Assembly: GCF_004614235.1 (NCBI RefSeq)
Contig: NZ_SPVH01000006.1
Span: 496,001-560,000 of the forward strand
Length of the DNA stretch: 64,000 nt
Direction of reading: 5' to 3'
Source of the DNA: Brevundimonas intermedia
Lineage (GTDB): Bacteria > Pseudomonadota > Alphaproteobacteria > Caulobacterales > Caulobacteraceae
Shown here: piece after piece, positions 1 to 10,481 of the stretch
Layout: each line of letters begins with the position of its first letter
Numbering within the stretch: position 1 is the first letter of the stretch
Made by a program: the position numbers and the translations under genes
The notes under the pieces: model-generated
Databases searched by the model: none
What the model was told of the DNA's origin: nothing
The model's input: only the letters and a program-made list of their open reading frames with translations

Positions 1-316
1 GCGACTTCAGGGCGATGGTTCAGGGACGACTTCTCCTGCGCCGAAAAGCGATGCTTTTCGGACGGGGTCGAACCTCTGGACAGACATCTCCCGCCGACGC
101 GAAACCAAGTCCCGCGCCGTCTTCATCCGTGCTGGGATGGAAGTGCGTTAGAGGCCAAAACTTACGCTGCGAGCCGGGTGGGTCAACGCTGATTCGTTGG
201 TCGATTCGCAGTTAAATTGTTTGACTCCGTCAAACCCTGATCCTGCTTGGAATTTCCGGCGAACTGTCGCTCGACGAGCGACGATTTCAAAAATGCACCT
301 TAGCGACACAACGCAA
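1..316. other. Non-coding stretch after rpsT; possible dnaA control region
   Basis: No convincing gene is seen here. The rpsT terminator closes it on the right. Two GATTC sites (the GANTC target of the CcrM methylase in Caulobacterales) lie at 191-195 and 203-207. In Caulobacter crescentus rpsT lies just upstream of dnaA in the same direction, so this may be the dnaA promoter and leader, with dnaA beyond the window on the minus strand. That is inference; no part of dnaA is visible. Confidence 0.35.
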
Positions 317-348
317 AACGCCGAAGGAGCATGCGCTCCTTCGGCGTT
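317..348 (-). terminator. Rho-independent terminator of rpsT
   Basis: A perfect 14-bp inverted repeat (AACGCCGAAGGAGC) with a 4-base loop lies 68 bases past the rpsT stop. On the minus strand it is followed by TTTTGCG. Confidence 0.8.
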
Positions 349-415
349 GATATTGCTGTATAATCCCACAACGAAACAGCGACAGCTGCTCCGTCTGCGT
401 CGGATTAAATTTGGC

Positions 416-685
416 TCAGGCGGCCGACAGCTTCTTCAGCTGGGCGGCCAAGCGCGACACCTTGCGCGAGCCGGTGTTCTTGTGAACGACGCCCTTGGAG
501 ACTGCGCGCATCAGCTCGGATTGAGCTTCGACGAAAGCGGTCTTGGCGACGGCGGCGTCGCCGCCGGCCAGAGCTTCCTGGAACTTGCGCAGATAGGTGC
601 GGACGCGCGAACGGCGCGCCTTGTTCACTTCGGTACGCGCTTCGATCTTGCGGATCGCCTTGCGGGCGCCGGGGTTGTTGGCCAT
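416..685 (-). CDS. rpsT: 30S ribosomal protein S20
   Basis: S20 is a small basic protein that binds the 5' domain of 16S rRNA during assembly of the small subunit. The 89-residue product begins [20 protein letters not shown] and is rich in Lys/Arg and alanine helices, as expected for S20 in length and composition. The start is the ATG at 685; an in-frame extension upstream to 727 has no family resemblance. A strong hairpin terminator follows the gene. In Caulobacter the neighbour downstream is dnaA. Confidence 0.95.
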   Translation of the reverse strand: MANNPGARKAIRKIEARTEVNKARRSRVRTYLRKFQEALAGGDAAVAKTAFVEAQSELMRAVSKGVVHKNTGSRKVSRLAAQLKKLSAA

Positions 686-903
686 GTCAAACCTTCGAAC
701 GGAAAACGCCGCGGAGCACACGTCCACGGCGCGGAAATCTCAAGAGGGCGGGCCTATAGCCGAAAGCCCGGGGGCGGTCAACGCGGAGTCTCAGTCAGAT
801 CGACTCTCGATCCTGGACGACGCCGCTGCGGGCCGTGTCGGCGCTAGTTGATAAACCTTATTCAACGAACGGTGTGGCAGGGTCTGGACGAACCGGAACC
901 CGC

Positions 904-3468
904 ATGCCCAGATTCTCAGTTTCGCTTATTGCCGCCCTCGTTCTGACAGGGCTGTTTGTCCCCGTCTCGCTGGCCCAAAGCCAGGCCTCCGTGTCGGCCC
1001 GCACGCCGTTGGCTTTGGCGCAGGCGGTGGAACGTCGTGCGGGTGCGACGGATTTCGCGGCGCTGGAATCCTTTGGCCGTGAGGCCATGGAACGGCGCGA
1101 CCGCGAGGGGCTGAACCGACTTTATCATGTGGCCTGGATTTTGTTGAACCAGGGCGAGTTTGATCGCGCCAAAGCCTGGAACGACCGGCTGGCGCAGGCC
1201 GCTCGTCGGCAGGGCGACAAGCGATATATGCAGATCGCTCATCTCAACGCCCTGACGCTGCGCTACGATCAGGGCGACACGGCCGCCGCCGAGGAGATGC
1301 GATACATCTCCCAGACCGAACAGGACTGGTTCGCCCGCACCCACGCCATACGCATCTGGGCCCTCGCCTTGATGGACCAGGACAAGATCGGCGAGGGACT
1401 GAGCCTGCTGACCAATGCGGACGCCCTGATCCCCGACAACGCCCCCTATGCGAACGCGGCGCGGGCGGGACTGTGGGAGATGACCGGCATCGGCCTGCTG
1501 AAGCTGAACGACATCACGGGCGCTACCGCCGCCTTCGGCCGGTTCGAGATCGACTTCGCCAATCCGGCCTATCCGCGGCCGGATTTCGACGCCGTCTACA
1601 ATCTGGCCAGGCTTTCGAGCCAGATCGGCGACGCCGTCCAGGCGCAGCGCCTGTATCTGATCCACCACCGTCTGACGCAGCGCGCGCGGTTGCCCAGTCT
1701 TTCGGTCTATGACGCCAATCTGTGCGCCATCGTCGCCGAGGCCCGACAGGCGCCAGGGGATGTGCTGCAGTGCCTGGCCCCTTATGGCGAGGACCTGGGC
1801 GAAGCCGCCTTCCTCGCCGCTCATCTGCTGCCCGCACGGGCGATCGCCCGTGCGCAGACGGGACAAATCGCCGAAGCGCGCCGCGACCTTGAGCAGATGC
1901 GACGGCGTCAGGACGAAGGCGCCCGGCGTGACGAGGAGGCTTCGGAGCTGCCGCATGTGGAGGCGGAAATCTTGTTCGCCGAAGGACGCCCGGCCGAGGC
2001 CTATGAAAGGCTGCGAGAGCATGCCCGACTAGACAAGATCGCGGACGCCAGCCGCTTCAGCGCGGGTATTCGCCAGGTCACCGGCGACATGCAGCAGCAG
2101 CTGACCCGCCGCCGCGAACAGCTGGAAACCGCGCGCGCCAACACCCAGCTGCAGGGCGACATCATCGACACGCAGAGATGGCTGATGGGGATCGCCGCCG
2201 TCTTTGGCCTGGTATCGGTCTTCGGCCTTGTGTGGCTTTGGCGTCAGTCGCGGAAGCTGCGGATCGCGCAACGACGCGCGGAGGAGGCGAGCCGGTCGAA
2301 ATCTGAATTCCTCGCCAATATGAGCCATGAAATCCGCACGCCGCTGAATGGGGTTGTGGCCATGGCCGACGCCCTGTCCCGCGCAGGCCTCGATCCCCGC
2401 GAGCGAGAGATGGCCGAGGTGATCCACGCTTCGGGCGTCACCCTGGAACGTTTGCTGTCCGACATTCTGGACACGGCCAAGATCGAGGCGGGCCAGATTT
2501 CGCTGGAGCGCGCCACCTTCGATCTCGGCGACACGGTGCGCGGCGTGGCGGCCCTCTACCGTCCTCGCGCCGAGGAAAAGGGCGTGGATCTGCGCCTGGA
2601 GGTCGAGCCGGCGCTGGACGTCGCCGTCGAGGGGGATGTGGTGCGGGTGCGCCAGGTCCTCTCCAATCTCATTTCCAATGCGATGAAATTCACCGAACGG
2701 GGAGAGGTGTCGATCGGCGTGACGTCCGTCGGCGAGGGGCGGGTGAGATTTTCCGTGACGGACACCGGCTGCGGCTTCGACGCCGAACAGAAGAGCCGCA
2801 TCTTCTCGCGCTTCCAGCAGGCGGACGGATCGATCACGCGCCGTTTCGGCGGCACGGGTCTGGGGCTGACGATCTCGCGCGATCTGGTCGAGCTGATGGG
2901 CGGTCAGTTGGAGTGCGACGGCGAACCGGGCGTCGGCGCCCGGTTCTGGTTCGAGATCCCGCTCGCGCCCGCCGCCGCGACGCCGATGCCGGCGCGGGTC
3001 GAGCCGGCGGCGGAGATGGTCTTCCCCGCGCGCATCCTTCTGGCCGACGACCATCCGGCGAACCGCAAGGTCATGGAGATCATGCTCGGCGGCCTGCCGA
3101 CCGAACTGGTCCTGGTCGAGGACGGGCAGCAGGCGGTGGAGGCCTTCCGCAACGGCGGCTTCGACCTGGTGCTGATGGATATGCAGATGCCTGTCATGGA
3201 CGGGCTAAGCGCCACCCGAGCCATCCGCAGCCTGGAGAAGGAACAAGGCCGGGCGCGCACGCCCTTGGTCATGCTGACGGCCAACGCCTTGCCCGAACAT
3301 ATCGAAGCGGGCCGCGCGGCGGGGGCGGACGGTCATCTTTCCAAGCCGATTACGATGCAGACCTTGATCGCCGCCGTGGCCGCAGCCGTGGAAAAGGTGA
3401 GCGGGCCTGAGCCGAAGGCGCCGACTGGCGAGTTGAGCAATCCGCTCACGCCTTTGCAGATGGACTAG
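904..3468 (+). CDS. Hybrid histidine kinase with periplasmic TPR-like sensor
   Basis: The 854-residue protein has a signal peptide (MPRFSVSLIAALVLTGLFV...SLAQ), a long alpha-helical TPR-like periplasmic region to about residue 420, and a transmembrane segment (WLMGIAAVFGLVSVFGLVWLW). A HisKA domain follows with phosphoacceptor His475 in NMSHEIRTPLNG, then an HATPase domain with the G boxes DTGCGFD and GGTGLGL. A C-terminal receiver carries Asp759 in LVLMDMQMPVMDG. This is a sensor kinase with an internal phosphorelay receiver and no output domain, so an Hpt protein elsewhere is expected. The ATG at 904 was preferred over 835 because it directly precedes the signal peptide. The ligand is unknown. 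The kinase core resembles that of the kinase at 23,103. Confidence 0.9.
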   Translation: MPRFSVSLIAALVLTGLFVPVSLAQSQASVSARTPLALAQAVERRAGATDFAALESFGREAMERRDREGLNRLYHVAWILLNQGEFDRAKAWNDRLAQAARRQGDKRYMQIAHLNALTLRYDQGDTAAAEEMRYISQTEQDWFARTHAIRIWALALMDQDKIGEGLSLLTNADALIPDNAPYANAARAGLWEMTGIGLLKLNDITGATAAFGRFEIDFANPAYPRPDFDAVYNLARLSSQIGDAVQAQRLYLIHHRLTQRARLPSLSVYDANLCAIVAEARQAPGDVLQCLAPYGEDLGEAAFLAAHLLPARAIARAQTGQIAEARRDLEQMRRRQDEGARRDEEASELPHVEAEILFAEGRPAEAYERLREHARLDKIADASRFSAGIRQVTGDMQQQLTRRREQLETARANTQLQGDIIDTQRWLMGIAAVFGLVSVFGLVWLWRQSRKLRIAQRRAEEASRSKSEFLANMSHEIRTPLNGVVAMADALSRAGLDPREREMAEVIHASGVTLERLLSDILDTAKIEAGQISLERATFDLGDTVRGVAALYRPRAEEKGVDLRLEVEPALDVAVEGDVVRVRQVLSNLISNAMKFTERGEVSIGVTSVGEGRVRFSVTDTGCGFDAEQKSRIFSRFQQADGSITRRFGGTGLGLTISRDLVELMGGQLECDGEPGVGARFWFEIPLAPAAATPMPARVEPAAEMVFPARILLADDHPANRKVMEIMLGGLPTELVLVEDGQQAVEAFRNGGFDLVLMDMQMPVMDGLSATRAIRSLEKEQGRARTPLVMLTANALPEHIEAGRAAGADGHLSKPITMQTLIAAVAAAVEKVSGPEPKAPTGELSNPLTPLQMD

Positions 3469-3688
3469 GTGTTCAGGCGCGAAGTCATCGTGCCTGACGC
3501 CGTTCTCGATTGAGGAAGTCGCACGCCAAGCGGTGATTTAAACGGCGCAGATCGCGCTTTCCGTCGCGACTTTTTTCGCTGTGTTGAAAGGGTGCAACGC
3601 TTTCTGTTTCTTCATGAATTGTGTCGTTTTACGGCCATGTTTGTACCGTCCTGCAAGGGGCTGAATTCGTTTCCCGGACCGTCGTTCC
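3469..3688. other. Intergenic, no gene seen
   Basis: This 220-bp gap lies between the hybrid kinase and the receptor gene. It has an A/T-richer patch around 3560-3625 that could hold the receptor promoter. No strong hairpin or ORF was recognised. Confidence 0.3.
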
Positions 3689-6202
3689 ATGACCCAGATC
3701 GCGCTTATGTTGTTGGCGCTGGCCCCCACGGCCGGCGTCGCCCAGACCACGGCCGCCCAGACCACCGCGGCCCAGACTCCGCAGGAAGAGCCCACGACGG
3801 TGCTGCCCGATGTCGAGGTCACGGCGGCGCGTCGCGGTGTGGCCCTGGGCGGGCAGGAGCCGATCGTCTCCTATGACGCCGCTCAGATCCAGGCGTTCGG
3901 CGCGACCAACATCGGCGAGCTGATCACCCTGCTGGAAGCCCAGACCCGCAGTGCGCGCGGCGGGTCGCCGGTCTTCCTGGTCAATGGACGCCGCATCTCG
4001 GGCTTCCGCGAGATCCGCGGCATCCCGCCCGAGGCGATCGAGCGTTTCGACGTCCTGCCGGAGGAGACGGCCCTGTCCTATGGCTACAGCGCCAATCAGC
4101 GGGTGGTGAACATCGTCTTGAAGGCGGACTTCAAGTCCCTGACGGCCTCGGTCAACGTCAGCCGGCCGGAGCAGGGCGGTCGCACCACGACCGCCAGCGA
4201 GAACAACGTCCTGCGCATCGCCGGGGGCGACCGCTGGTCGCTGGACATCAACGGCACGACCGCCAACACCCTGTTCGAGACCGAGCGCGATATCGACCGT
4301 AGCGCCACGGCCGGTGGAGCAACCGGTGATCAGGCGAACGCCTATCGCACCCTGCTGCCCAAGACCGACGAGGTTTCGGTGGCCGGAACCTACAAGCACG
4401 ACCTGAACGACAAGGTCGGAATGACGCTGAGCGGCAGTCTGGAGGACTCCAGCAGCTTCAGCTACCAGGGCCTGCCCAACCTTCTTCTGAACGTGCCGGG
4501 GACCAATCCGTTTTCGCCGTCTGGCCAGGACGAGACCCTGTTCAGCTATCTGGACTTGCCCGGCTCCCTGACTCGCAAGACCGATACCCGCACCGCCGAG
4601 CTGGGCACGGTCTTCGACGGCTATGTGGGCGATTGGCGCTGGACGGCGACGGGGGAATACAGCCGCGTCGAGACCGACACCTCAACCGGGCGAGGTGTGG
4701 ATGAGGTCGCGCTGCAGGCCTTGATCGCGGGCGATCTGACGGTCAATCCCTTCGGCGATCTGACCAGCCGGGCCACGGTCAATCCACGTGACACCGCCAA
4801 CTCGCTGGCTCAGACGGCGACGGCGGAACTGGTGCTGAACGGCCGGCCGTACGAGCTGCCGGCGGGGGACATCACCTCGACCTTCAAGGTGGGGGCCGGC
4901 TATCAGTCGCTGGACTCCGAGAGCGTGCGCTCCGGCGTGGCTGTGGATCGGTCGCAGTCGCGCAATTCGGGCAGCGTCCAGGCCAACTTCGACCTGCCGA
5001 TCTCGAACGTCGATCGCGGCATCCTGCCCAAGATCGGCGACCTGTCGGCCAATGTGAACCTGGCCTATCAGGAACTGTCCGACTTCGGCGGCGTGTCGTC
5101 GGTCGGGGCCGGTCTGAACTGGTCGCCGGTCGAGCGTCTGTCGCTGTCGGCCAACTATTCCGACGAGGGCAAGGCGCCGACGGTCCAGCAGTTGAACGAC
5201 CCGACGATATCGACGCCCAATACGCCGGTGTTCGACTTCCGCAACAGCCAGACCGTCGAAATCAATCAGATCACCGGCGGCGACCCCAATCTGAAGGCCG
5301 AGGATCGGCGCATCCTGAAGCTGGGCATGAACTGGCAGCCCGTGTCGGCCCAGGATTTCCGGCTGAACCTGGCCTATACCCGCACCGAGGCGGATAACGA
5401 GATCTCCAGCTTCCCCGCCATCACCCCGGATCTGGAAGCGGCCCTGCCTGATCGGTTCGTGCGCGACGCCGACGGCAATTTGCTGTCCATCGACGCCCGG
5501 CCGCTGAACTTCTTCAAGCGCGAGCAGCAGGACGTGCAGTGGGGCTTCAACTTCTCGCGACCCTTCGGCAAGCCGAACCCACCAGAGGCCGGTCAGCGGC
5601 CGGGCGGCGGACGCCCCGGCGGCGGCATGATGATGGGCGGCGGCCCGGGCGGACCCGGAGGTCCCGGCGGCGGCGGACGGATGCGCGGCTCGCGCGGGCC
5701 GGGGATGCAGCCGGGCCAAGGCATGTTCAACCTGTCGCTGACCCACACCTGGCGCGTTCAGGACGAGGTCGTGATCCGCGAGGGTCTGGAGCCGCTGGAC
5801 CTGCTGGACGGCGACTCGATCTCGGGTTCAGGTGGTCAGTCGCGCCATGAGGTCCAGCTTCAGACCGGCCTGTTCAAGAACGGGCTGGGCGCCTTCGTCA
5901 ACGCCAACTGGCGTGCGGGCACCACGGTCAACGGCGACGCCCTGGGCTCGCCCGATCTGGACTTCTCGGGACGCACGACGGTCAATCTGTTCGCCTTCGC
6001 CGACCTGACCCAGCGCACGTCCTGGGTCGAACGCTTCCCGTTCCTGAAGGGGACGCGGATCGGTTTCGGGGTTCAGAACATCTTCGATGACCGGGTTTCG
6101 GTGACCAGCAGCGACGGCGCCACGCCGATCAACTATCAGCGCGACTATCTGGACCCGCAGGGCCGCGTCTTCCGCATCAACCTGCGCAAGATCCTGTTCT
6201 AG
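3689..6202 (+). CDS. TonB-dependent outer-membrane receptor
   Basis: The 837-residue product has a short signal peptide ending near GVAQ, a region resembling a TonB box (VLPDVEVTAARRG), and a plug-like domain (FLVNGRRISGFREIRGIPPE...IERFDVLPEETALSYGY). Many amphipathic beta-strands follow, and the protein ends in Phe (RINLRKILF) as outer-membrane barrels do. Such receptors import scarce ligands using TonB-ExbBD energy. An unusual glycine/methionine-rich insertion lies at about residues 640-672, probably in a loop or periplasmic turn. The substrate cannot be named from sequence. The gene stands alone, with no siderophore or regulator gene beside it. Confidence 0.85.
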   Translation: MTQIALMLLALAPTAGVAQTTAAQTTAAQTPQEEPTTVLPDVEVTAARRGVALGGQEPIVSYDAAQIQAFGATNIGELITLLEAQTRSARGGSPVFLVNGRRISGFREIRGIPPEAIERFDVLPEETALSYGYSANQRVVNIVLKADFKSLTASVNVSRPEQGGRTTTASENNVLRIAGGDRWSLDINGTTANTLFETERDIDRSATAGGATGDQANAYRTLLPKTDEVSVAGTYKHDLNDKVGMTLSGSLEDSSSFSYQGLPNLLLNVPGTNPFSPSGQDETLFSYLDLPGSLTRKTDTRTAELGTVFDGYVGDWRWTATGEYSRVETDTSTGRGVDEVALQALIAGDLTVNPFGDLTSRATVNPRDTANSLAQTATAELVLNGRPYELPAGDITSTFKVGAGYQSLDSESVRSGVAVDRSQSRNSGSVQANFDLPISNVDRGILPKIGDLSANVNLAYQELSDFGGVSSVGAGLNWSPVERLSLSANYSDEGKAPTVQQLNDPTISTPNTPVFDFRNSQTVEINQITGGDPNLKAEDRRILKLGMNWQPVSAQDFRLNLAYTRTEADNEISSFPAITPDLEAALPDRFVRDADGNLLSIDARPLNFFKREQQDVQWGFNFSRPFGKPNPPEAGQRPGGGRPGGGMMMGGGPGGPGGPGGGGRMRGSRGPGMQPGQGMFNLSLTHTWRVQDEVVIREGLEPLDLLDGDSISGSGGQSRHEVQLQTGLFKNGLGAFVNANWRAGTTVNGDALGSPDLDFSGRTTVNLFAFADLTQRTSWVERFPFLKGTRIGFGVQNIFDDRVSVTSSDGATPINYQRDYLDPQGRVFRINLRKILF

Positions 6203-6242
6203 GCGACAATGGCGAGGGATGGGGGGCGGGCTGCGGCCCGCC

Positions 6243-6320
6243 TTACGGCCAGACGGTCGCCAGCGCGATCATCACGACGGCGGCGCCGAGCGCCAGGGGG
6301 AAGAACAGACGGTCAGACAT
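6243..6320 (-). CDS. Possible 25-residue membrane peptide
   Basis: This minus-strand ORF reads MSDRLFFPLALGAAVVMIAL then ATVWP and stop. It has a charged start, then one hydrophobic helix, and resembles very short single-span membrane proteins. It lies in the gap between the receptor gene and gpmA. The ribosome-binding site is weak, so it may be fortuitous. Confidence 0.35.
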   Translation of the reverse strand: MSDRLFFPLALGAAVVMIALATVWP

Positions 6321-6443
6321 CGGTCGACTGTTACCGCCGTGCGCCCGATGCGACAAGCGAGGCGACGGCTTGGTCCCGGCGAGCCTTGACCGACTTCGGA
6401 GGGCGTCCTACCCCGAAAGACCGTATTCCAAAGGACCGACCGA

Positions 6444-7157
6444 ATGCCGCGACTGATCCTGCTCCGCCATGGCCAGAGCCAGTGGAACCTCGAAAACCGC
6501 TTCACCGGCTGGGTCGACGTCGATCTGACGGCGGAGGGCGAGGCCCAGGCGCGTCACGGCGGCGAGCTGATCGCCGAGGCCGGGTTCAAGCCGACGGTCA
6601 TGTTCACCTCGGTCCTGACGCGCGCCAAACGCACCGGCGCCCTGGCCCTGCAGTCGGCGGGCCTGACCGACGTGCCGGTGATCGAGGACTGGCGCCTGAA
6701 CGAGCGCCACTACGGCGGGCTGACGGGTCTCAACAAGGCCGAGACGGCGCAGAAGCACGGCGAGGACCAGGTCAAGGTCTGGCGCCGCAGCTATGACGTG
6801 CCGCCGCCCCCTCTGGCGCCCGGCGGCGAGTTCGATTTCGAGGCCGATCCCCGCTATGCGGGCAAGGCCATTCCCGACACCGAAAGTCTGAAGACCACGC
6901 TGGACCGGGTCAAACCCTATTGGGACGCCGAGATCGCGCCGCGCCTGAAGGCCGGCGAGGACGTGCTGATCGCCGCCCACGGCAACTCTCTGCGGGCCAT
7001 CGTCAAACTGCTGTTCGGCGTGCCGGACGACCAGATCGTCGGCGTCGAAATCCCCACGGGCAATCCGCTGGAGATCGACCTGGACGCGGAGCTGAAGCCC
7101 ACCGCCGCCCGCTATCTCGACTCCGCCCGCGCCGAAGCGCTGCCGACCGCATCATGA
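6444..7157 (+). CDS. gpmA: 2,3-bisphosphoglycerate-dependent phosphoglycerate mutase
   Basis: This cytoplasmic enzyme interconverts 3- and 2-phosphoglycerate in glycolysis. The 237-residue length is normal. The phosphohistidine motif LLRHGQSQWN is at the start (His9), followed by NRFTGWVDVDLT, the ERHYGGLTGLNK segment with the catalytic acid region, and the second histidine in IAAHGNSLRA. The stop codon overlaps the next start (ATGA), which implies translational coupling to the deaminase gene downstream. Confidence 0.95.
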   Translation: MPRLILLRHGQSQWNLENRFTGWVDVDLTAEGEAQARHGGELIAEAGFKPTVMFTSVLTRAKRTGALALQSAGLTDVPVIEDWRLNERHYGGLTGLNKAETAQKHGEDQVKVWRRSYDVPPPPLAPGGEFDFEADPRYAGKAIPDTESLKTTLDRVKPYWDAEIAPRLKAGEDVLIAAHGNSLRAIVKLLFGVPDDQIVGVEIPTGNPLEIDLDAELKPTAARYLDSARAEALPTAS

Positions 7158-7783
7158 GCTGGAGCGACGCCGACCAGGCCTTCATGGCCCAGGCCATCGC
7201 CCTGGCGACGGGGCGAATGGGCGAGACCTGGCCCAATCCGGCGGTCGGCTGCGTCATCGTCAAGGACGGCCGGGTGATCGCACAGGCCGCCACCGCGCCG
7301 GGCGGCCGCCCCCACGCCGAGGAGCAGGCCGTGCCTGCCGCCGGCGCCGAGGTCGTCGGTTCGACCGTCTATGTCACGCTGGAGCCGTGCGGCGCCCGGT
7401 CATCGGGCCGCAAGTCGTGCGCCCACTTCCTGACCGAGGCCGGGGTGGCGCGCGTCGTCATTGCCTGCCTTGACCCGTCGCCCTTCGCCGCCGGCCGGGG
7501 CACCGAGCGCCTGCGCGCCCAGGGCCTGACCGTCGAGACCGGCCTGATGTGCGAGGAGGGCGCCTACCTGTGCGAAGGCTTCCTGCATCGGCTGGAAACC
7601 GGCCGACCCATGGTGCGGGTCAGCGAGGACGGCGTCGGCTTCGACGGCCGCTTCGTCGCCTCACCCAAGGCCGATCTGGTCACCGAACTGAAGCGGCTGG
7701 GCGAGGCGGGCTATACGCGCCTGTGGACCGGCTCTGGAGAGCTGGCCGAGGCATTGGAGGAGCAGGGCCTGCTCAGCGTCTGA
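7154..7783 (+). CDS. RibD-like zinc deaminase, reductase domain missing
   Basis: The 209-residue protein matches the N-terminal deaminase half of RibD: WPNPAVGCVIV, the zinc/proton-shuttle motif PHAEE, and PCGARSSGRKSC with the two zinc cysteines. RibD is normally about 360 residues with a reductase domain; here only about 60 residues follow the deaminase fold. It may be a stand-alone pyrimidine deaminase of riboflavin synthesis or a nucleoside deaminase of other specificity. It overlaps gpmA by 4 bases, an association with no obvious pathway logic. Confidence 0.8.
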   Translation: MSWSDADQAFMAQAIALATGRMGETWPNPAVGCVIVKDGRVIAQAATAPGGRPHAEEQAVPAAGAEVVGSTVYVTLEPCGARSSGRKSCAHFLTEAGVARVVIACLDPSPFAAGRGTERLRAQGLTVETGLMCEEGAYLCEGFLHRLETGRPMVRVSEDGVGFDGRFVASPKADLVTELKRLGEAGYTRLWTGSGELAEALEEQGLLSV

Positions 7784-7836
7784 CAACCACCTGTCGTTCA
7801 AGGGTTTCTTAAGTCAGACGGGCGCAATGTGTCGAA

Positions 7837-9102
7837 ATGGCACTGGCGGAACCCATCGTGAGAAAACGCCTGACGCAGGCGGAGCTGGACCTGGTCTGCG
7901 CCCGGCATGACCGGCTGTTCCAGGCCCGCCCCGGCGGCGCCCGTGCGGTCTTCGCCTGGATGGACCTGTCGGGCCTCAGCCTGAAGGGCCGCAATCTCGC
8001 CGACGCCGATTTCGCCGCCGCCTGTTTGGAGGGCTGCGACCTGACGGGGGCCAGGCTCGACAACGCCAACTTCTTCGGCGCTGACATGCAGGACGCGATC
8101 CTGGCCGAGGCCAGCCTGCGTCGCGCGGACCTGCGCGGCGCCTGCCTGCGCGGCGCGGACCTGTCGGGCGCCGACATGTTCGAGGCCGATCTGCGCGAAG
8201 GCACCATCGCCGCCGCCGACGCCAAACTGGGCTTCAAGGTCATCGAACCGCGTCATCGCGAGGAGACCGAGGCCGTGGGCGCCAACCTGTCCGGCGCCAA
8301 TCTGCAACGCTCCAAGATGTCGGGCGTCATCGCCATGAAGGCCGACTTTTCCGGCGCGGTGATGAAGGACTGCAAGCTGGTCCGGGCCAATCTGAAACAG
8401 GCCAACTTCCGCGGCACGGACCTCGCCGGGGCCGACCTGTCCGGCGCGGACCTGTCGGGCGCGGATCTGCGCGACGCCATTCTGGTGGGCTGCAAGATGA
8501 CCATGTGGCGCGCTGACGGCGCCGACATGCAGGGCGCGCTGACGGACAACAAGTCCGCCTGCGAATCCGTGGACCGGATGCCGGCCGCCGAAATGCTGCG
8601 CGAACACGCCCGCTGGTGCGAGACCGGCGGTTCCGAGGGGCAGCCTTCGGTCTTCGACGGCGTCGATCTGCGCCCGCTGAAGTCGATCACGGGCCTGAAC
8701 CTGACCGCCCTGTCGGCCAAGGGGGCGGTGTTCTATGGCCTGGACATGGAGGGGGTGCAGTTGCAGGGCGCCCAGCTCGAAAACGCCGATCTGAGGTCCG
8801 CCAAACTGCGACGCGCCGATCTGCGCGGCGCGCGTCTGAAGGGCGCGAGGCTGAACGGCGCGGATATGCGCGAGGCGCAGCTGGGGCCGTTGCTCATCAC
8901 GGCCGATCGTCTGATGCCGGCGGATCTGACCGGCGCGGTGCTGCGCGGTGTGGACTTGTCCGGCGCCGATCTGAAGCGCGCAGTGCTGGTCGGCGCCGAC
9001 CTGGGTCGTGCCACGATGCACGGGGCCCAAATGCGTCAAGCCGACCTGACCGACGCCAATCTGACCGGCGTGCGCGGCCTGGTCGTGGACCAGGCCGCCT
9101 AA
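7837..9102 (+). CDS. Pentapeptide-repeat protein
   Basis: The 421-residue protein is mostly tandem A(D/N)LXX pentapeptides, for example ADLSGADLSGADLRDAILV. They form two blocks, about residues 40-130 plus 145-235 and 285-415, separated by a non-repeat linker with CETGGSEGQPSVFDG. Pentapeptide repeats fold into a right-handed quadrilateral beta-helix. Some family members mimic DNA and protect gyrase, but the family is functionally broad and nothing here proves that role. The N-terminal 35 residues (QAELDLVCARHDRLF) are a non-repeat cap. No signal peptide is seen. Confidence 0.85.
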   Translation: MALAEPIVRKRLTQAELDLVCARHDRLFQARPGGARAVFAWMDLSGLSLKGRNLADADFAAACLEGCDLTGARLDNANFFGADMQDAILAEASLRRADLRGACLRGADLSGADMFEADLREGTIAAADAKLGFKVIEPRHREETEAVGANLSGANLQRSKMSGVIAMKADFSGAVMKDCKLVRANLKQANFRGTDLAGADLSGADLSGADLRDAILVGCKMTMWRADGADMQGALTDNKSACESVDRMPAAEMLREHARWCETGGSEGQPSVFDGVDLRPLKSITGLNLTALSAKGAVFYGLDMEGVQLQGAQLENADLRSAKLRRADLRGARLKGARLNGADMREAQLGPLLITADRLMPADLTGAVLRGVDLSGADLKRAVLVGADLGRATMHGAQMRQADLTDANLTGVRGLVVDQAA

Positions 9103-9121
9103 CCGGCTTTAGGCCAGATTC

Positions 9122-10324
<1,203 letters not shown>

Positions 10325-10354
10325 GAGAGGCTCCTGTCTGGGTCAGGCGATCAG

Positions 10355-10378
10355 ACATATAAAGATATGCTTATATGT
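10355..10378. promoter_or_regulatory. SahR-like palindromic operator upstream of metK
   Basis: The arms ACATATAA and TTATATGT are perfect 8-bp inverted repeats around an 8-base centre AGATATGC. SahR, an ArsR-family regulator sensing S-adenosylhomocysteine, controls methionine-cycle genes in proteobacteria from AT-rich palindromes of the ATATCAAGATAT type. This site is similar but not identical. It lies between metK and the divergent luxR-like gene, much nearer metK. Confidence 0.6.
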
Positions 10379-10481
10379 TCAAGTGATCTGACGTCGGGCG
10401 ATAAGACGGAAAGTGGTTCGCAAGCCGCGCGGATCGGCTGACAGGGTCGGATTTTAGGTTAAACAGGGTGCGGGGGATCGA

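Noticed and set aside
2029-3054. 341-residue minus-strand frame inside the hybrid kinase
   Set aside because: It is antisense to conserved kinase motifs and has no recognisable domain.
7798-9039. 413-residue minus-strand frame opposite the pentapeptide-repeat gene
   Set aside because: Periodic antisense of the pentapeptide codons; the plus strand shows the real A(D/N)LXX pattern.
10325-10481. SAM riboswitch before metK
   Set aside because: The space to the TTG is only about 30 bases past the operator, and no SAM-II-type pseudoknot elements were seen.
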